Shown: positions 16,493-27,552, counted from the first letter of the stretch. The stretch is 64,000 bases of DNA from Marinobacter fonticola (GCF_008122265.1 NZ_CP043042.1:62001-126000); one strand, 5' to 3'. Numbers and translations: made by a program. The notes: a model not told the origin generated them from the sequence alone.

Positions 16493-17422
16493 ATGAGAAA
16501 GAAGAGCTACTTGCGTGCCTTAGGGATCTTGCTGACGCTGGCCTTGCCGCTCTTGCTGGCGGGCTGCAGTTCGGCACTGATGGATCCCAAGGGTCAGGTC
16601 GGGGAAGAGCAGCGCACGCTGATTATTACTGCTTTTGCCTTGATGCTGATCGTCGTCGTGCCGGTTATCGTGATGACACTCCTGTTCGCCTACCGGTATC
16701 GCCGGGGTAACGACGAGGCGGAATACAAGCCGAACTGGGCCCATTCCACCGCCATCGAGGTGGTGGTCTGGTTCATTCCTTGTGTGATCATCGTCGTGCT
16801 GGCCATCCTGACGTACTACACCTCGCATAGCCTGGACCCGATGAAGCCCATCGAGGCCGACGCCGACGCCATGGAAATTCAGGCCGTATCGCTCGACTGG
16901 AAGTGGCTGTTCATCTATCCCGAGCAAGGGATCGCCACGGTGAACGAAGTGGCGATGCCCGAAGACACCCCGATCCGGTTCCGCATTTCGTCCGGTTCGG
17001 TGATGAATTCGTTCTTTATCCCCGCCCTGGGCACCCAGATCTATGCCATGGCCGGTATGGACAGCAATCTGCACCTGATTGCCAACGAGCAGGGAGTCTA
17101 CGACGGCCGCTCCACCAATTACAGCGGCGCCGGCTTCTCGGGCATGACTTTCAAGGCCCATGCGCTCTCCAGCGAAGACTTTCAGGCGTGGGTGGGTAAG
17201 GTTAAGGCCTCGCCGGACTCGCTCAGCTTCGATCAGGGGTATCCGGCGTTGGCGGAACCCAGCCGGAATGCGCCGGTGCAGTATTTCTCGGATGTCCCAA
17301 GCGTGCTTTACGACAACATTCTGAACAGCTTCCGCAAAGGTATGCCGGAAAAGCATGGAAATGACGGGATGGAACAGAGTGCGCAGAGTAAAGAATCAGT
17401 GAACGCGGAGGCGGCGGAGTAA
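16493..17422 (+). CDS. cyoA: Cytochrome bo3 quinol oxidase subunit II
   Basis: A 309-residue lipoprotein subunit of the proton-pumping ubiquinol oxidase. The signal peptide ends in LLLAGC (Cys25), two transmembrane helices follow (about 40-62 and 85-108), and then a periplasmic cupredoxin domain. The region that binds CuA in cytochrome c oxidases has none of the Cys/His ligands ([16 protein letters not shown] ... AGFSGMTF), which marks it as a quinol oxidase. First gene of cyoABCDE; GAGG precedes the ATG, and cyoB starts 4 bases after the stop. Confidence 0.97.
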   Translation: MRKKSYLRALGILLTLALPLLLAGCSSALMDPKGQVGEEQRTLIITAFALMLIVVVPVIVMTLLFAYRYRRGNDEAEYKPNWAHSTAIEVVVWFIPCVIIVVLAILTYYTSHSLDPMKPIEADADAMEIQAVSLDWKWLFIYPEQGIATVNEVAMPEDTPIRFRISSGSVMNSFFIPALGTQIYAMAGMDSNLHLIANEQGVYDGRSTNYSGAGFSGMTFKAHALSSEDFQAWVGKVKASPDSLSFDQGYPALAEPSRNAPVQYFSDVPSVLYDNILNSFRKGMPEKHGNDGMEQSAQSKESVNAEAAE

Positions 17423-17426
17423 AATT

Positions 17427-19424
17427 ATGTTTGGAAAACTGAGCCTTGAAGCGATTCCCTATCACGAACCGATTCTTGTTGCTGTCTTCGTGGCAATGGC
17501 GCTGGGTGGCGCCGCACTTGCGGGCTGGATCACTTTCAACAAGAAGTGGATGTACCTTTGGAACGAGTGGATCACCTCGGTCGATCACAAGAAGCTGGGC
17601 ATCATGTACTTTCTGGTGGCCCTGATCATGCTGATCCGCGGTTTCTCCGACGCCATCATGATGCGGACCCAGCAGGCGATGGCCGCCGGTGGTGCGGAGG
17701 GTTACCTGCCGCCCGAGCACTATGACCAGATCTTCACCGCCCACGGCGTGATCATGATCTTCTTCGTCGCCATGCCGATGATTATTGGCCTGATGAACCT
17801 GGTGGTGCCGCTACAAATTGGCGCCCGCGACGTCGCCTTCCCTTTCCTCAATAACCTGAGCTTCTGGCTATTTGCCGCTGGCGTCGTGCTGGTGAACATT
17901 TCCCTGTTCGTCGGCGAGTTCGCCAAGACCGGCTGGCTGGCCTACGCACCCTTGTCGGAGACGAGCTACAGTCCCGGCGTCGGCGTGGATTACTGGATAT
18001 GGTCGCTGCAGATATCGGGGCTAGGCACGACGCTGACCGGGATCAACTTCTTCGTCACCATCATGAAGATGCGCACCAAGGGCATGACCCTGTTCCGTAT
18101 GCCGATCTTTACCTGGACGTCACTGATCGCCAACGTGCTGATCGTTGCCGCATTCCCGATCCTGACCGCGACCATCGCCATGCTGACCCTCGATCGTTAC
18201 CTGGACTTCCATTTCTTTACCAACGATATGGGCGGCAACATGATGATGTACGTCAACCTCATCTGGGCCTGGGGCCATCCTGAGGTGTACATCCTGATCC
18301 TGCCGGCGTTCGGTGTTTTCTCCGAGGTGATCTCCACGTTCGCCAAGAAACGGCTGTTTGGCTACGGCACCATGGTCTGGGCCACACTGGCCATCGGCGT
18401 GCTGTCCTTCGTGGTCTGGCTGCACCACTTCTTCACCATGGGGGCGGGGGCCAACGTCAACGCCTTCTTTGGCATCATGACGATGATCATCGCCGTGCCC
18501 ACCGGGGTGAAGATCTTCAACTGGCTGTTCACCATGTACCGCGGCAGCCTGGAATTCACCTCGCCGGTGCTATGGACCCTGGGCTTTATCATCACCTTTA
18601 CCCTGGGCGGCATGACGGGTGTGATGCTGGCGGTACCGGCGGCGAACTTCGTGCTGCACAACAGTCTGTTCGTCATCGCCCACTTCCACAACGTCATCAT
18701 CGGCGGTGTCGTGTTTGGCATGATGGCCGGGCTGACGTTCTATTTCCCCAAGGCGTTCGGCTTCAAGCTGGACGAAAAGTGGGGTAAGCGCTCCTTCTGG
18801 TGCTGGATGGTCGGCTTCTATCTGGCGTTCATGCCGCTCTACGTGCTGGCCTTCTTTGGCGCGGTGCGCCGCATGCAGGCTTACGAACCCATGGAATGGC
18901 AGATCTGGTTCCAGGTGGCCTGGGTGGGTGCCTTCATCATCATGCTGGGCATCATCTGCACCTGTATCCAGTTCTACGTCAGTATCCGCAATCGCAATAA
19001 GCCGGAATACGCGGATGTCACCGGCGATCCGTGGGACGGCCGCACCCTGGAGTGGGCAGCCTCTTCACCGCCACCGTTCTACAACTTCGCGCACCTGCCG
19101 GAAGTGCATGCCATCGATACCTTCTGGGAGCAAAAGCAGAAAGACGAAGGCCGCGCCCAGAATCCTGCGCCCGCTAAAACCGAATACCAGGATATCCATA
19201 TGCCGCGCAACACCGTGGCGGGCCCGGTCATCGGTGCCTTCAGTATTCTGCTGGGCTTTGGCCTGGTGTGGCATATCTGGTGGTTAGCCGGCATCGGCGC
19301 CCTGGGCATCTTCGCTGCCGTTATCGGCCGCGTGTTCAATGACGATATCGATTATTACGTGCCCGCTGCTGAGGTCGAGCGTATCGAAAGCGAGCACCAT
19401 AAACGGGTGGAGATGCAGGCGTAA
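17427..19424 (+). CDS. cyoB: Cytochrome bo3 quinol oxidase subunit I
   Basis: A 665-residue heme-copper oxidase catalytic subunit with about 15 membrane helices. It reduces O2 to water with electrons from ubiquinol and pumps protons. CuB/cross-link motif WGHPEVYIL, the His pair in WLHHFFTMG, the heme ligands in AHFHNVI and the K-channel Lys in GVKIFNWLF are all present; the D-channel Asp lies in [17 protein letters not shown] sits 7 bases before the ATG. The gene overlaps cyoC by one base (TAATG), so the two are translationally coupled. Confidence 0.98.
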   Translation: MFGKLSLEAIPYHEPILVAVFVAMALGGAALAGWITFNKKWMYLWNEWITSVDHKKLGIMYFLVALIMLIRGFSDAIMMRTQQAMAAGGAEGYLPPEHYDQIFTAHGVIMIFFVAMPMIIGLMNLVVPLQIGARDVAFPFLNNLSFWLFAAGVVLVNISLFVGEFAKTGWLAYAPLSETSYSPGVGVDYWIWSLQISGLGTTLTGINFFVTIMKMRTKGMTLFRMPIFTWTSLIANVLIVAAFPILTATIAMLTLDRYLDFHFFTNDMGGNMMMYVNLIWAWGHPEVYILILPAFGVFSEVISTFAKKRLFGYGTMVWATLAIGVLSFVVWLHHFFTMGAGANVNAFFGIMTMIIAVPTGVKIFNWLFTMYRGSLEFTSPVLWTLGFIITFTLGGMTGVMLAVPAANFVLHNSLFVIAHFHNVIIGGVVFGMMAGLTFYFPKAFGFKLDEKWGKRSFWCWMVGFYLAFMPLYVLAFFGAVRRMQAYEPMEWQIWFQVAWVGAFIIMLGIICTCIQFYVSIRNRNKPEYADVTGDPWDGRTLEWAASSPPPFYNFAHLPEVHAIDTFWEQKQKDEGRAQNPAPAKTEYQDIHMPRNTVAGPVIGAFSILLGFGLVWHIWWLAGIGALGIFAAVIGRVFNDDIDYYVPAAEVERIESEHHKRVEMQA

Positions 19425-20047
19425 TGGCTACCGACGTGCTACATAATCAACATGAGGCGGCCGGGGACGGCCACGAGCATGAGCATCACGATACCAGCGG
19501 CATGACGATGTACGGCTTCTGGATCTACCTGATGTCGGACCTGATCATCTTCGGTTCACTGTTCGCGACCTACGGTGTGCTGCATAACGGCACTGCCGGT
19601 GGGCCGGGGCCGAAGGATATCTTCCAGCTGGACTTCATTCTGGTCGAAACCTTCCTGCTGCTGTTTTCCAGTTTCACCTATGGCATGGCCGTGCTGGCCA
19701 TGCACAAGGACAACCTAAAGCAGCTTAAGGGTTGGCTGGTGGTCACTCTCCTGCTGGGTATCGGCTTCGTCTCGATGGAAGTCTATGAGTTCCATCATCT
19801 GATCAACGAGGGTTACGGGCCTGACCGGAGCGGTTTCCTGTCGGCGTTCTTCGCCCTGGTGGGCACCCACGGGCTGCACGTCACCTTCGGGCTGATCTGG
19901 TTGGCGATCATGTTGGTGCAGCTATCGACCAAGGGCCTGAACGACATGACCCGGCCACGCATCATGTGCCTGAGTCTGTTCTGGCACTTCCTGGATATCG
20001 TGTGGATCTGCGTTTTCACCTTCGTCTATCTGATGGGAGCCTTATAA
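19424..20047 (+). CDS. cyoC: Cytochrome bo3 quinol oxidase subunit III
   Basis: A 207-residue, five-helix membrane subunit of the bo3 oxidase, in the usual short form found in quinol oxidases. Typical segments are [24 protein letters not shown] near the N-terminus, the conserved Glu helix ([11 protein letters not shown]) and [12 protein letters not shown]. The His-rich N-terminus ([17 protein letters not shown]) is a common feature. It starts inside the cyoB stop codon and is followed with no gap by cyoD. Confidence 0.97.
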   Translation: MATDVLHNQHEAAGDGHEHEHHDTSGMTMYGFWIYLMSDLIIFGSLFATYGVLHNGTAGGPGPKDIFQLDFILVETFLLLFSSFTYGMAVLAMHKDNLKQLKGWLVVTLLLGIGFVSMEVYEFHHLINEGYGPDRSGFLSAFFALVGTHGLHVTFGLIWLAIMLVQLSTKGLNDMTRPRIMCLSLFWHFLDIVWICVFTFVYLMGAL

Positions 20048-20374
20048 ATGAGTACCTCCACATCCCATGACAATCACAGCCATGGCAGCGTCAAATCCTA
20101 TATCTGGGGCCTGGTCTTCTCCATCGTCCTGACGGTGATTCCGTTCGGCATGGTGATGACCGGTGGCTTCCCCGAGACGACGGTGATCATCGCGATCTCC
20201 GTCATGGCGGTGGTGCAGGTCCTGCTCCAGCTGGTGCTGTTCATGCACCTCAACCTGAAGACCGAGGAAGGCCGCGACTCCGGCTCTTTCGTGTTCTTCA
20301 CTGCCGTGATCCTGACCCTCGTCGTTGGTGGCTCGCTGTGGATTATGTATCACCTGCACATCAACCTGATGTGA
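20048..20374 (+). CDS. cyoD: Cytochrome bo3 quinol oxidase subunit IV
   Basis: A 108-residue small membrane subunit with three helices that helps assemble the CuB site of the bo3 oxidase. The family pattern is clear: H-x-H-G-S-x-K-S-Y-I-W-G-L-x-x-S-I-x-L-T at the N-terminus and [10 protein letters not shown] in the second helix. Start codon directly follows the cyoC stop. Its end overlaps the proposed cyoE start. Confidence 0.97.
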   Translation: MSTSTSHDNHSHGSVKSYIWGLVFSIVLTVIPFGMVMTGGFPETTVIIAISVMAVVQVLLQLVLFMHLNLKTEEGRDSGSFVFFTAVILTLVVGGSLWIMYHLHINLM

Positions 20375-21267
20375 AGCCGGGCGCGTCCGTTCGCGACATG
20401 CTGGGCCAGTTCCTGGCCCTCACCAAGCCCGGGATCATCTTCGGCAATTCGATCTCGGTGATGGGCGGCTTCTTCCTGGCTGCCCAAGGCGCATTCGATC
20501 CGGCCTTGTTCCTGGCGACGTTGCTAGGGCTGGGGCTGGTGATAGCCTCCGGGTGCGCGTTCAACAATGTCATCGATCGCGATATCGATGCCCTGATGGA
20601 GCGCACCCGCAACCGGCCTCTGGTCCGGGGCACCATCACGCCGGCCACCACGTTGGGTTTTGCATCGGTACTGGGGCTGGCGGGTTTCGCCCTGCTGCTG
20701 ATCGGCACCAACCTGCTGACCACCGGCCTGGCGGCTTTTGGCTTCTTTGTTTATGTCGTGCTTTATAGCCTTTGGACCAAGCGCACGTCGGTTTATGGCA
20801 CGCTGGTGGGCAGCTTGTCGGGCGCCGTGCCGCCGGTCGTGGGGTACTGTGCGGTAACCGGACATTTCGATACCGGCGCGCTGACCCTGCTGATCATCTT
20901 CTGCCTGTGGCAGATGCCCCACTCCTACGCGATCGCCATCTTCCGTTTTCAGGATTACCAGGCTGCAGGGATCCCGGTGCTACCCGTGGTGAAAGGCGTG
21001 AAAACAGCGAAGCACCATATTATCGGCTATACCCTGGCCTTTATCGCCGCTGCCCTATCCCTGAGCCTGGCGGGCTACGCCGGGGCGGGTTACTTCATGG
21101 TGGCATTGGGGATGGGTTTCTACTGGCTCTATTTGGGGTTCAAGGGCTATCGCACCCAGAACGACATCCGTTGGGCCAAACGTAACTTCGGCTTTTCGAT
21201 TCTCACTATCACCGTGCTCAGCGTGACAATGGCGCTGACGGCGTATCTACCAGCCGCGTTAGCCTGA
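20371..21267 (+). CDS. cyoE: Protoheme IX farnesyltransferase (heme O synthase)
   Basis: A UbiA-family prenyltransferase of about 298 residues that adds a farnesyl group to heme b, making heme O for the bo3 oxidase. The Asp-rich motif [20 protein letters not shown] and the second motif region [30 protein letters not shown] are intact, with about nine helices. GTG at 20371 overlaps the cyoD TGA, giving coupling. A farther GTG (20338) would lie deep within cyoD, and ATG 20398 is another possible start. Last gene of the operon. Confidence 0.95.
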   Translation: MKPGASVRDMLGQFLALTKPGIIFGNSISVMGGFFLAAQGAFDPALFLATLLGLGLVIASGCAFNNVIDRDIDALMERTRNRPLVRGTITPATTLGFASVLGLAGFALLLIGTNLLTTGLAAFGFFVYVVLYSLWTKRTSVYGTLVGSLSGAVPPVVGYCAVTGHFDTGALTLLIIFCLWQMPHSYAIAIFRFQDYQAAGIPVLPVVKGVKTAKHHIIGYTLAFIAAALSLSLAGYAGAGYFMVALGMGFYWLYLGFKGYRTQNDIRWAKRNFGFSILTITVLSVTMALTAYLPAALA

Positions 21268-21495
21268 GCAGCAGCGTCGCTGTCAAAGATGTAACCTGCA
21301 AAATGATCTCGGCAAATCGCCATTTCTCGCCGGTGTGCTAATTTTATTCTTGTACAAAGACAGATTTTAGAGGCTTTTTAAAGTAACAATAACGAAAGCA
21401 ACGGAGATGAATCGTTCCACGCGGAGCCGCCTCGCTGCATAACTCGAAGCGGTCTGGGTGTTGAAAGCCATCATCGCCGGTGAGAGGGTGTTTGC

Positions 21496-22107
21496 ATGCT
21501 GACACATGTCTGGGGACTTCTGGCCCATCCAAGTACGGAATGGACGCAAATCAGCAAGGAAGAGGAAACGGTCACGCATCTTTATGCGCACCATGTCCTC
21601 CTGCTGGCTGCGCTTCCCGTCATCTGCGCCTATATCGGCACGACGCAGGTTGGTTGGAGTTTCGGTGACAACGCTATCAAACTGGGTTATCTGGAAGCGT
21701 TGTACGCTGGCGTCGCGTTCTACGTCACCATTCTGGCGGCCGTGTTCGCGGTTGGCAGCGTTATTCGCTGGATGGCCAAGCGCTATGCGAACCCGCCGCC
21801 CAGCCGCCGCCGCTGCGTGATTTTTGCCGGCTACATCGCCACGCCGATGTTTTTGAGCGGTCTGGTGGCGCTCTATCCGCTGATTTGGCTATGTCTCTTG
21901 GCCGGTATCATCGGTTTATGTCTGACAGGCTTCGTGCTTTACCAGGGTATCCCCCACTTCCTGGGTATCAGTAGCGAGCAGGGCTTTATCGTTTCCAGCG
22001 CTACCTTGGCTGTCGGTGTGCTGGTACTGGAAGCCTTGCTGGCGATTACAGTGATGCTGTGGGGATATGGCGAGATCCTGTTGCCCTGGCTGTTCCGATT
22101 CGGCTAA
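21496..22107 (+). CDS. Yip1 family membrane protein
   Basis: A 203-residue inner-membrane protein with about five helices, of the Yip1/DUF1282 family found widely in bacteria. The N-terminal motif W-G-L-L-x-H-P-x-x-E-W-x-x-I is typical. Function is unknown; related proteins are linked to membrane stress or trafficking only by analogy. It stands alone 228 bases after cyoE and is followed by a long intergenic stretch. Confidence 0.8.
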   Translation: MLTHVWGLLAHPSTEWTQISKEEETVTHLYAHHVLLLAALPVICAYIGTTQVGWSFGDNAIKLGYLEALYAGVAFYVTILAAVFAVGSVIRWMAKRYANPPPSRRRCVIFAGYIATPMFLSGLVALYPLIWLCLLAGIIGLCLTGFVLYQGIPHFLGISSEQGFIVSSATLAVGVLVLEALLAITVMLWGYGEILLPWLFRFG

Positions 22108-22514
22108 GGCAGCTTCTGAATAACTCCTGGACCGCCTCTGCGTGCTCTGAAGGCTCCCTAACGGCCACTTCTGTTTCCAGAATTTATTCTTTTCGTTGTT
22201 GCCGGCCCTCTCGACGATAGAGGGTCCGTCGCGCTCGTTGTTTTTATACTTTATTTTCCGCCTTCTTGGCGTATCCCCGGGGCATCCCTCCTTTTGCCAC
22301 CCAGGCTCGCCCGCGCAACTGCAGACGATAGAAACCCCCAATCACTGACGTTGCCCTTTCTTAAGACTCTTCCTGAACCTTTTTGTGTTTACATTCGTTA
22401 TAGGTGGTTTGAGCTGGATTTCGATAAGCTCACGTTGAGTAGGCACTGTGCTGTCTCGTTTAGTTGTCGGTGACATTCACCCATGAGGCCCCAGCGTGGG
22501 CCAAGGCCTGCAAA
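22108..22514. other. Intergenic region before the PAS-GGDEF-EAL gene
   Basis: About 400 bases with no supported gene. A weak hairpin (CCCTCT / AGAGGG, 22206-22224) followed after ten bases by a T-rich run might end the Yip1 transcript. The rest should hold the promoter of the sensor gene, whose exact start is uncertain (TTG 22464, GTG 22470 or GTG 22515). Confidence 0.4.
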
Positions 22515-25500
22515 GTGAAAATAGTAAAAGAAACCGGGGAATGGGCTGCCGTAGGCCAACCCCATACCCCGGACCAGCCATTTTCCGAAACCACGGCGCC
22601 TCGGCATGAATTCGAGCACGCCCTGATGATTGGAGAAATGGGGTATTGGGAGCTGGTTCTGGACGACAGACAGCTCATAGCGTCTGCGGCCCTCGATCGA
22701 CTCTGGGGCTTCGAGTCTTCTGGCCCGCGGCCTCTGGCCACCTATCTTGAACAGATTCTTCCCGCGGATTTGCCGGTTGTGAGCGCTATTTTTCACGATC
22801 CGCCGCCCCAGTTCCGCTTTGAGATGAGGATTCGTCCCCGTAATGCTCCTAACGAGAGCGGAACCGTATGGCTGGCTGTTCAAGGTGAAAAGCGTCAGCT
22901 CAATGCGGACGGGCCGACCCGCCTTGTCGGGACCGTATGCGACATCTCCAATCTCAAGCATTCCGAAGCGCTTTTGCATAACCAGGCGCTTGAGCTGGAG
23001 GCCCGTGTCCGGGAGCTGAATTGTCTGTACTCGGTGTCCCGCCTCGTTCAGCGTTACGACGACCTGGAAACGCTGCTCCGGCAAGCGATCGACATCGTTC
23101 CCCAAGGTTTCAGGCAGCCGAAGGCTGTCGGCGTACGGCTCGTTTGGCAGCAGACGGTTATCGAGTCTCCCGGCTTCAGGGCAAGCCGGCACTGTCTCTC
23201 CCATGAGCTTTTAGCTCAAGGCAAGGTGGTGGGTCGTCTGGAAGTCCACCGCCAACCGATACCTCATCCAAGACGCTTCACCTCGGCTGAAAAAGCGCTG
23301 ATGCAGGCGCTGCGGAAACCTATTGGCCGGGCTATCGAACGTGAAGAGGTCCTGGCGGCGCTGAGCGACAGCGAAAACCGATGGCGCACCCTGGCAGAAG
23401 CGTTGGCCGAAGGGCTGGTGCTGTACGATCAGCATGGCCAGATCTCGGCCTGGAACCGCAGCGCCGAGCAGCTGCTCGGCATCCCCCTGGCGAAAGGTAT
23501 CTTTTCCCATTACTTCGCCGGGACGCTGCTGCGGGAGGATACCCGTGTCTTTCCGGTGGCGGCGTATCCCTCCACGATCACGCGCGCCACCGGCCATCCT
23601 TGCAATGGCGTCGTCATGGGCATGCCCCGGGACGACGGCAGCATCTCCTGGCTCTCCATCAATACCCGCGCGCTCAGGCAGCCCAAGGATACTGCGCCCT
23701 ATCCTGTGGTGGTTTCCTTCACGGACATTACGGATCGCAAACGCTCGGAGGAGGCGATTCGCAGCGAGATAGCGGCAAAAGAGCTTGAACGCCGGCGTCT
23801 GAACACGGTTCTGGAGGCGCTCCCACTGGCTGTTGTTATTGCCGATGCCGAAGGGCATGTCACCCAGGTCAATGCCGCCGCCGAAACACTGTGGGGCGAA
23901 GCCTCGCTTTGTGCCGGGCGTTACTACGAGGACGAGCGAATCCATTGGGCGGATAGTGGCATGCCGGTCAAAGGCCATGAAGTGGGGCTGGCACGTGCCA
24001 TCGGAAAAGGCGAGTCGGTGATGGGCGAAGAAATGGCTATCGAGCGTGCCGATGGTACCCGGCGAACCCTCCTCAACTATGCGCTGCCCCTGCGCGATGG
24101 CAATGAGAACATTGCCGGCGGCGTTGCCGTCAGCGTCGATATTAGTGACCGCAAGCGCAGCGAGAGCGAACGTGCGTTATTGGCGGCCATTGTCGAAGCC
24201 TCTCCCGATGCCATCGTCAGTACTGACATGGAAGGGAAAATTACGTCCTGGAATATTGGCGCCGAACACCTGTACGGCTATCGGGCGGACGAGATTGTCG
24301 GCAAAAGTATTTCCGTACTGATGCCGACGGAGTGCCAGGATGAGCTAACCACGATCCTGAGGGCGATTGCTAAAGGCGAGGGGGTCACCTACTTCGATTC
24401 AATTCGCCTGACCAAAGACGGCAAGCGGGTCGACGTCTCCGTTGCGGTAACGCCGATTACCGATGCCGAGGGCCGGGTGCGTGGTGCCGCCAAAATCGAC
24501 CGGAATATTAGCGAACGCAAACGCATGGAAGAGCAGTTGCAGCACGACGCCTTCCATGACCGCTTGACCGGCGTCGCCAATCGGTCACTGTTTATGGACC
24601 GGTTGGAGCATGTTGTGGCCCGGGCCCAACGCTTTGGTGAACCCTATGCCGTATTCATTATGGATATGGACAACTTTAAGCTGATCAACGACAGCTTCGG
24701 CCACCAGGTCGGCGACCAGCTACTCTGCGCCTTTGCTGAACGGATACAGGCTCTGCTTCGACCGGTCGATACCTTGGCACGCTTCGGTGGCGACGAATTT
24801 ACGCTCCTGTTGGAAGAGACGGAAAGCAAAGACGCGGTCAAACAGATCGCCAACCGCATCCTCAAAGCCCTAGAGCAACCCTTTCAACTGGGCCAGCATG
24901 AAATAAAGGTCAGCTCCAGCATCGGTGTCGTGCTTGACGAAACGGCCGGTCACAGTGCCGATCAGGCCGTACGAAATGCGGACGTAGCACTCTATGAAGC
25001 CAAGCGTCAGGGCAAGAACCAGTATGTGGTGTTCGACGCGCGCATGCGTGGGGAAGAAGTATCCCGTATGTACATGGAATCGGAGCTGCGCCTGGCCTTG
25101 CAGCAAGAGCATTTGACGGTCCAGTTCCAGCCCATTGTCGATTTGACGAACGATGAGCCCGTTGGCTGTGAAGCGCTGGTCCGGTGGCGGCATGACGTCA
25201 TGGGCCGGGTGGATCCGTCGCGGTTCATCACCGTGGCGGAAGACACCGGGCTGATTACCCCGTTGGGCCGCTTCGTTCTGGAAAGAGCCTGTGCGACCGT
25301 CGGCGACTGGCTGAAGCAGCCTGAGGTACCGCAAGAGTTCTATGTTAGCGTCAATGTCTCGCCCAAGGAGTTCTACTCTGGCGACTTGGTGCCGTTTGTC
25401 GGCGCCATGCTGGATAAGTACGGCATACAGGGGGCCAACCTGCGGCTCGAGATTACCGAGAACGTGATTATTCAGCATGACCAAGAGGCCGCGGCTATCC

Positions 25501-25859
25501 TCGGCCAGATTCAGGCGCTAGGGGTCCAAACCTGCCTGGATGATTTTGGTACCGGCTATTCGTCCCTGAGTTATCTCCAGCAGTTGCCTTTTGACGTGAT
25601 AAAAGTTGACCGTTCTTTCATTCAGGGCTTGGCTGAGAAACAGCAAAGTCGAGAAATCGTACGCGCCATTCTCGGGTTGGCCCAGGCGTTAGACATGGAA
25701 ACGGTAGCGGAGGGCGCGGAATCGCCTGAGCAGCTGGCGGAAATTCGCGCCCTCGGTTTCCGTTGGGGCCAGGGGTTCGGTCTATTTCACCCCATGGACC
25801 GCAGTAAACTTTGGTTGCTGCTCTCTCAGCACTATACGGCCATGGAGTCGTCGCAGTAG
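22515..25859 (+). CDS. Multi-PAS GGDEF-EAL c-di-GMP enzyme
   Basis: A soluble protein of about 1114 residues. By eye: a PAS-like domain (about 35-140), a GAF-like segment (about 165-290), three PAS domains with PAC ends (about 300-420, 425-545, 550-675; each closing in D-I-[ST]-[DE]-R-K-R), a GGDEF domain (motif ~758-762, with I-site RPVD upstream) and an EAL domain (E-A-L at 886-888, then DDFGTGYSS and KVDRSFI). Both catalytic signatures are intact, so it could make or break c-di-GMP; in such proteins one activity often dominates. GTG 22515 has AAGG 8 bases upstream; TTG 22464 and GTG 22470 are alternatives. Confidence 0.9.
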   Translation: MKIVKETGEWAAVGQPHTPDQPFSETTAPRHEFEHALMIGEMGYWELVLDDRQLIASAALDRLWGFESSGPRPLATYLEQILPADLPVVSAIFHDPPPQFRFEMRIRPRNAPNESGTVWLAVQGEKRQLNADGPTRLVGTVCDISNLKHSEALLHNQALELEARVRELNCLYSVSRLVQRYDDLETLLRQAIDIVPQGFRQPKAVGVRLVWQQTVIESPGFRASRHCLSHELLAQGKVVGRLEVHRQPIPHPRRFTSAEKALMQALRKPIGRAIEREEVLAALSDSENRWRTLAEALAEGLVLYDQHGQISAWNRSAEQLLGIPLAKGIFSHYFAGTLLREDTRVFPVAAYPSTITRATGHPCNGVVMGMPRDDGSISWLSINTRALRQPKDTAPYPVVVSFTDITDRKRSEEAIRSEIAAKELERRRLNTVLEALPLAVVIADAEGHVTQVNAAAETLWGEASLCAGRYYEDERIHWADSGMPVKGHEVGLARAIGKGESVMGEEMAIERADGTRRTLLNYALPLRDGNENIAGGVAVSVDISDRKRSESERALLAAIVEASPDAIVSTDMEGKITSWNIGAEHLYGYRADEIVGKSISVLMPTECQDELTTILRAIAKGEGVTYFDSIRLTKDGKRVDVSVAVTPITDAEGRVRGAAKIDRNISERKRMEEQLQHDAFHDRLTGVANRSLFMDRLEHVVARAQRFGEPYAVFIMDMDNFKLINDSFGHQVGDQLLCAFAERIQALLRPVDTLARFGGDEFTLLLEETESKDAVKQIANRILKALEQPFQLGQHEIKVSSSIGVVLDETAGHSADQAVRNADVALYEAKRQGKNQYVVFDARMRGEEVSRMYMESELRLALQQEHLTVQFQPIVDLTNDEPVGCEALVRWRHDVMGRVDPSRFITVAEDTGLITPLGRFVLERACATVGDWLKQPEVPQEFYVSVNVSPKEFYSGDLVPFVGAMLDKYGIQGANLRLEITENVIIQHDQEAAAILGQIQALGVQTCLDDFGTGYSSLSYLQQLPFDVIKVDRSFIQGLAEKQQSREIVRAILGLAQALDMETVAEGAESPEQLAEIRALGFRWGQGFGLFHPMDRSKLWLLLSQHYTAMESSQ

Positions 25860-25915
25860 ACATCGTGCCGCTCGAGAACGCGCTCATTTGAAGCCATTGC
25901 CTATTTGAGGTGCCC

Positions 25916-27484
25916 ATGAGTCCCCCGTTTTCAGATCCCGATGAACGTTTGCTCGTGCGTCAGGCGACGCTCCAGGATATTCCGGCGATCATTGCCCTCA
26001 GCCGAAGAGTCTACGAAGGCACCGGCATGTACGGGTACACAGAGGGCCCGCTCATCGGCCAGATGAACAATTTCCCCGAGGGCCAGTTCGTCGCCGTGGT
26101 GGGTGAGAGGGTCGTGGGCTATTGCGCCACGTTCCGCATTGCCGGAGAGATCGCGCTGGCGCCTCACGACTGGACGTCCATCACCGGCAACGGCTATGGC
26201 TCCAGGCATGATCCGGAAGGCGATTGGCTCTACGGTATGGAAGTCTGCGTGGACTCTGACTACCGGGGCTACCGCATCGGCCAGCGGCTGTATAACGAGC
26301 GCAAGGACCTGTGCCAGTCTCTCGAATTGCAGGGCGTGGTGTTCGCCGGGCGTCTGCCTTCCCTCAGCCGGCGCATCAAAAAGTTCGATACCGTCGAGGC
26401 CTACGTCGAGGCGATCAAGACCAAGAAGCAGAAGGACGGGGTACTCTCGTTCCAGTTACATAATGGGTTCGAGATCCACGGCATTATTCCTCACTACCTG
26501 GATGCCGATCATGCCTCCCTGGGTTATGGCATCCATTTGGTCTGGCGCAACCCGAAAGTCGAGCGCAATGGCTCGACCGGCAAGCCGAAGCGATACGGTA
26601 AGCGTGCGCCGGATACGATTCGGGTGGGTACCGTGCAGTACCAGCAGCGCCGGGTACACTCATTCGAGGAATTTGCCGGTATCGTCACCTATTTCGTCGA
26701 TGTGGTGTCCACCTACAAGGGCGACTTTGTCGTCTTCCCCGAACTGTTCACCTTGCAACTGCTGTCCATCGAAAACCGTGACGGCTCGCCTGCCGAAGCC
26801 ATCGAGGCTGTGACCGAGTACGCCGACGCCTACAAGGACTTGATGCGCGACCTCGCGCTACGTCACAACATCAACATTATCGGCGGGTCGACGCCGGTGA
26901 AAGACAGCGAAGGTGCGATCCGCAACACTGCCTTCGTGTTCCTCCGGGACGGCCAGGTGCACGCGCAAGACAAGATTCACCCCACGCCGAACGAAGCCTA
27001 TTGGTGGAATATCTCCGGCGGCAGCCGCCTGAGCGCCATCGATACCGACTGCGGTCCTATCGGTGTCCTGATTTGCTATGACGCGGAATTCCCGGAGCTG
27101 ACCCGTCATCTGGTGGATCAGGGCATCCACATGCTGTTTGTGCCTTTCTGCACCGACGAGCGTCAGAGCTATCTACGGGTGCGCTACTGCTGCCAGGCCC
27201 GGGCGGTGGAAAACCAGCTCTACGTCGTCATGTCCGGCAACGTCGGCAACCTGCCCAACGTGCCTAATATGGAACTGCAATACGGCCAGAGCTGCATCCT
27301 CACCCCCTGCGATTTCCCCTTCGCCCGGGACGGTATCGCGGCCGATACCACGCCCAATGTGGAAACGGTGGCCTTCGCCGACCTGCGGCCCCAGATACTG
27401 ACCACCGCCCGCAATAGCGGCACGGTGAAGAACCTGCAGGATCGCCGGCATGAGCTTTATAGCGTGAATTGGCGGGGGGACTAA
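25916..27484 (+). CDS. GNAT acetyltransferase-nitrilase fusion protein
   Basis: A 522-residue two-domain protein. Residues about 10-200 form a GNAT N-acyltransferase domain (ATLQDIPAIIALSRRVYEG ... GMEVCVDSDYRGYRIGQRLY, the acetyl-CoA loop). Residues about 225-500 form a carbon-nitrogen hydrolase domain with an intact Glu-Lys-Cys triad: E276 (VFPELF), K353 (DKIHPTP) and C387 (LICYDAEFPE). The architecture matches the YhcX-type fusions, whose role is not settled; amide hydrolysis and acylation are probably coupled. ATG 25916 has GAGG 5 bases upstream. A strong terminator follows. Confidence 0.92.
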   Translation: MSPPFSDPDERLLVRQATLQDIPAIIALSRRVYEGTGMYGYTEGPLIGQMNNFPEGQFVAVVGERVVGYCATFRIAGEIALAPHDWTSITGNGYGSRHDPEGDWLYGMEVCVDSDYRGYRIGQRLYNERKDLCQSLELQGVVFAGRLPSLSRRIKKFDTVEAYVEAIKTKKQKDGVLSFQLHNGFEIHGIIPHYLDADHASLGYGIHLVWRNPKVERNGSTGKPKRYGKRAPDTIRVGTVQYQQRRVHSFEEFAGIVTYFVDVVSTYKGDFVVFPELFTLQLLSIENRDGSPAEAIEAVTEYADAYKDLMRDLALRHNINIIGGSTPVKDSEGAIRNTAFVFLRDGQVHAQDKIHPTPNEAYWWNISGGSRLSAIDTDCGPIGVLICYDAEFPELTRHLVDQGIHMLFVPFCTDERQSYLRVRYCCQARAVENQLYVVMSGNVGNLPNVPNMELQYGQSCILTPCDFPFARDGIAADTTPNVETVAFADLRPQILTTARNSGTVKNLQDRRHELYSVNWRGD

Positions 27485-27552
27485 GCGTCTTTCTTTCACC
27501 CCGTTTCACCCTTTTCACCCCCTTTTAGACCCGTTCCTGCCTTCTGACCGAC

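Noticed and set aside
16203..16577. 124-residue minus-strand open frame upstream of cyoA
   Set aside because: It overlaps the start of cyoA and the promoter region, is Ser/Arg-rich, and lacks any family or ribosome-site support.
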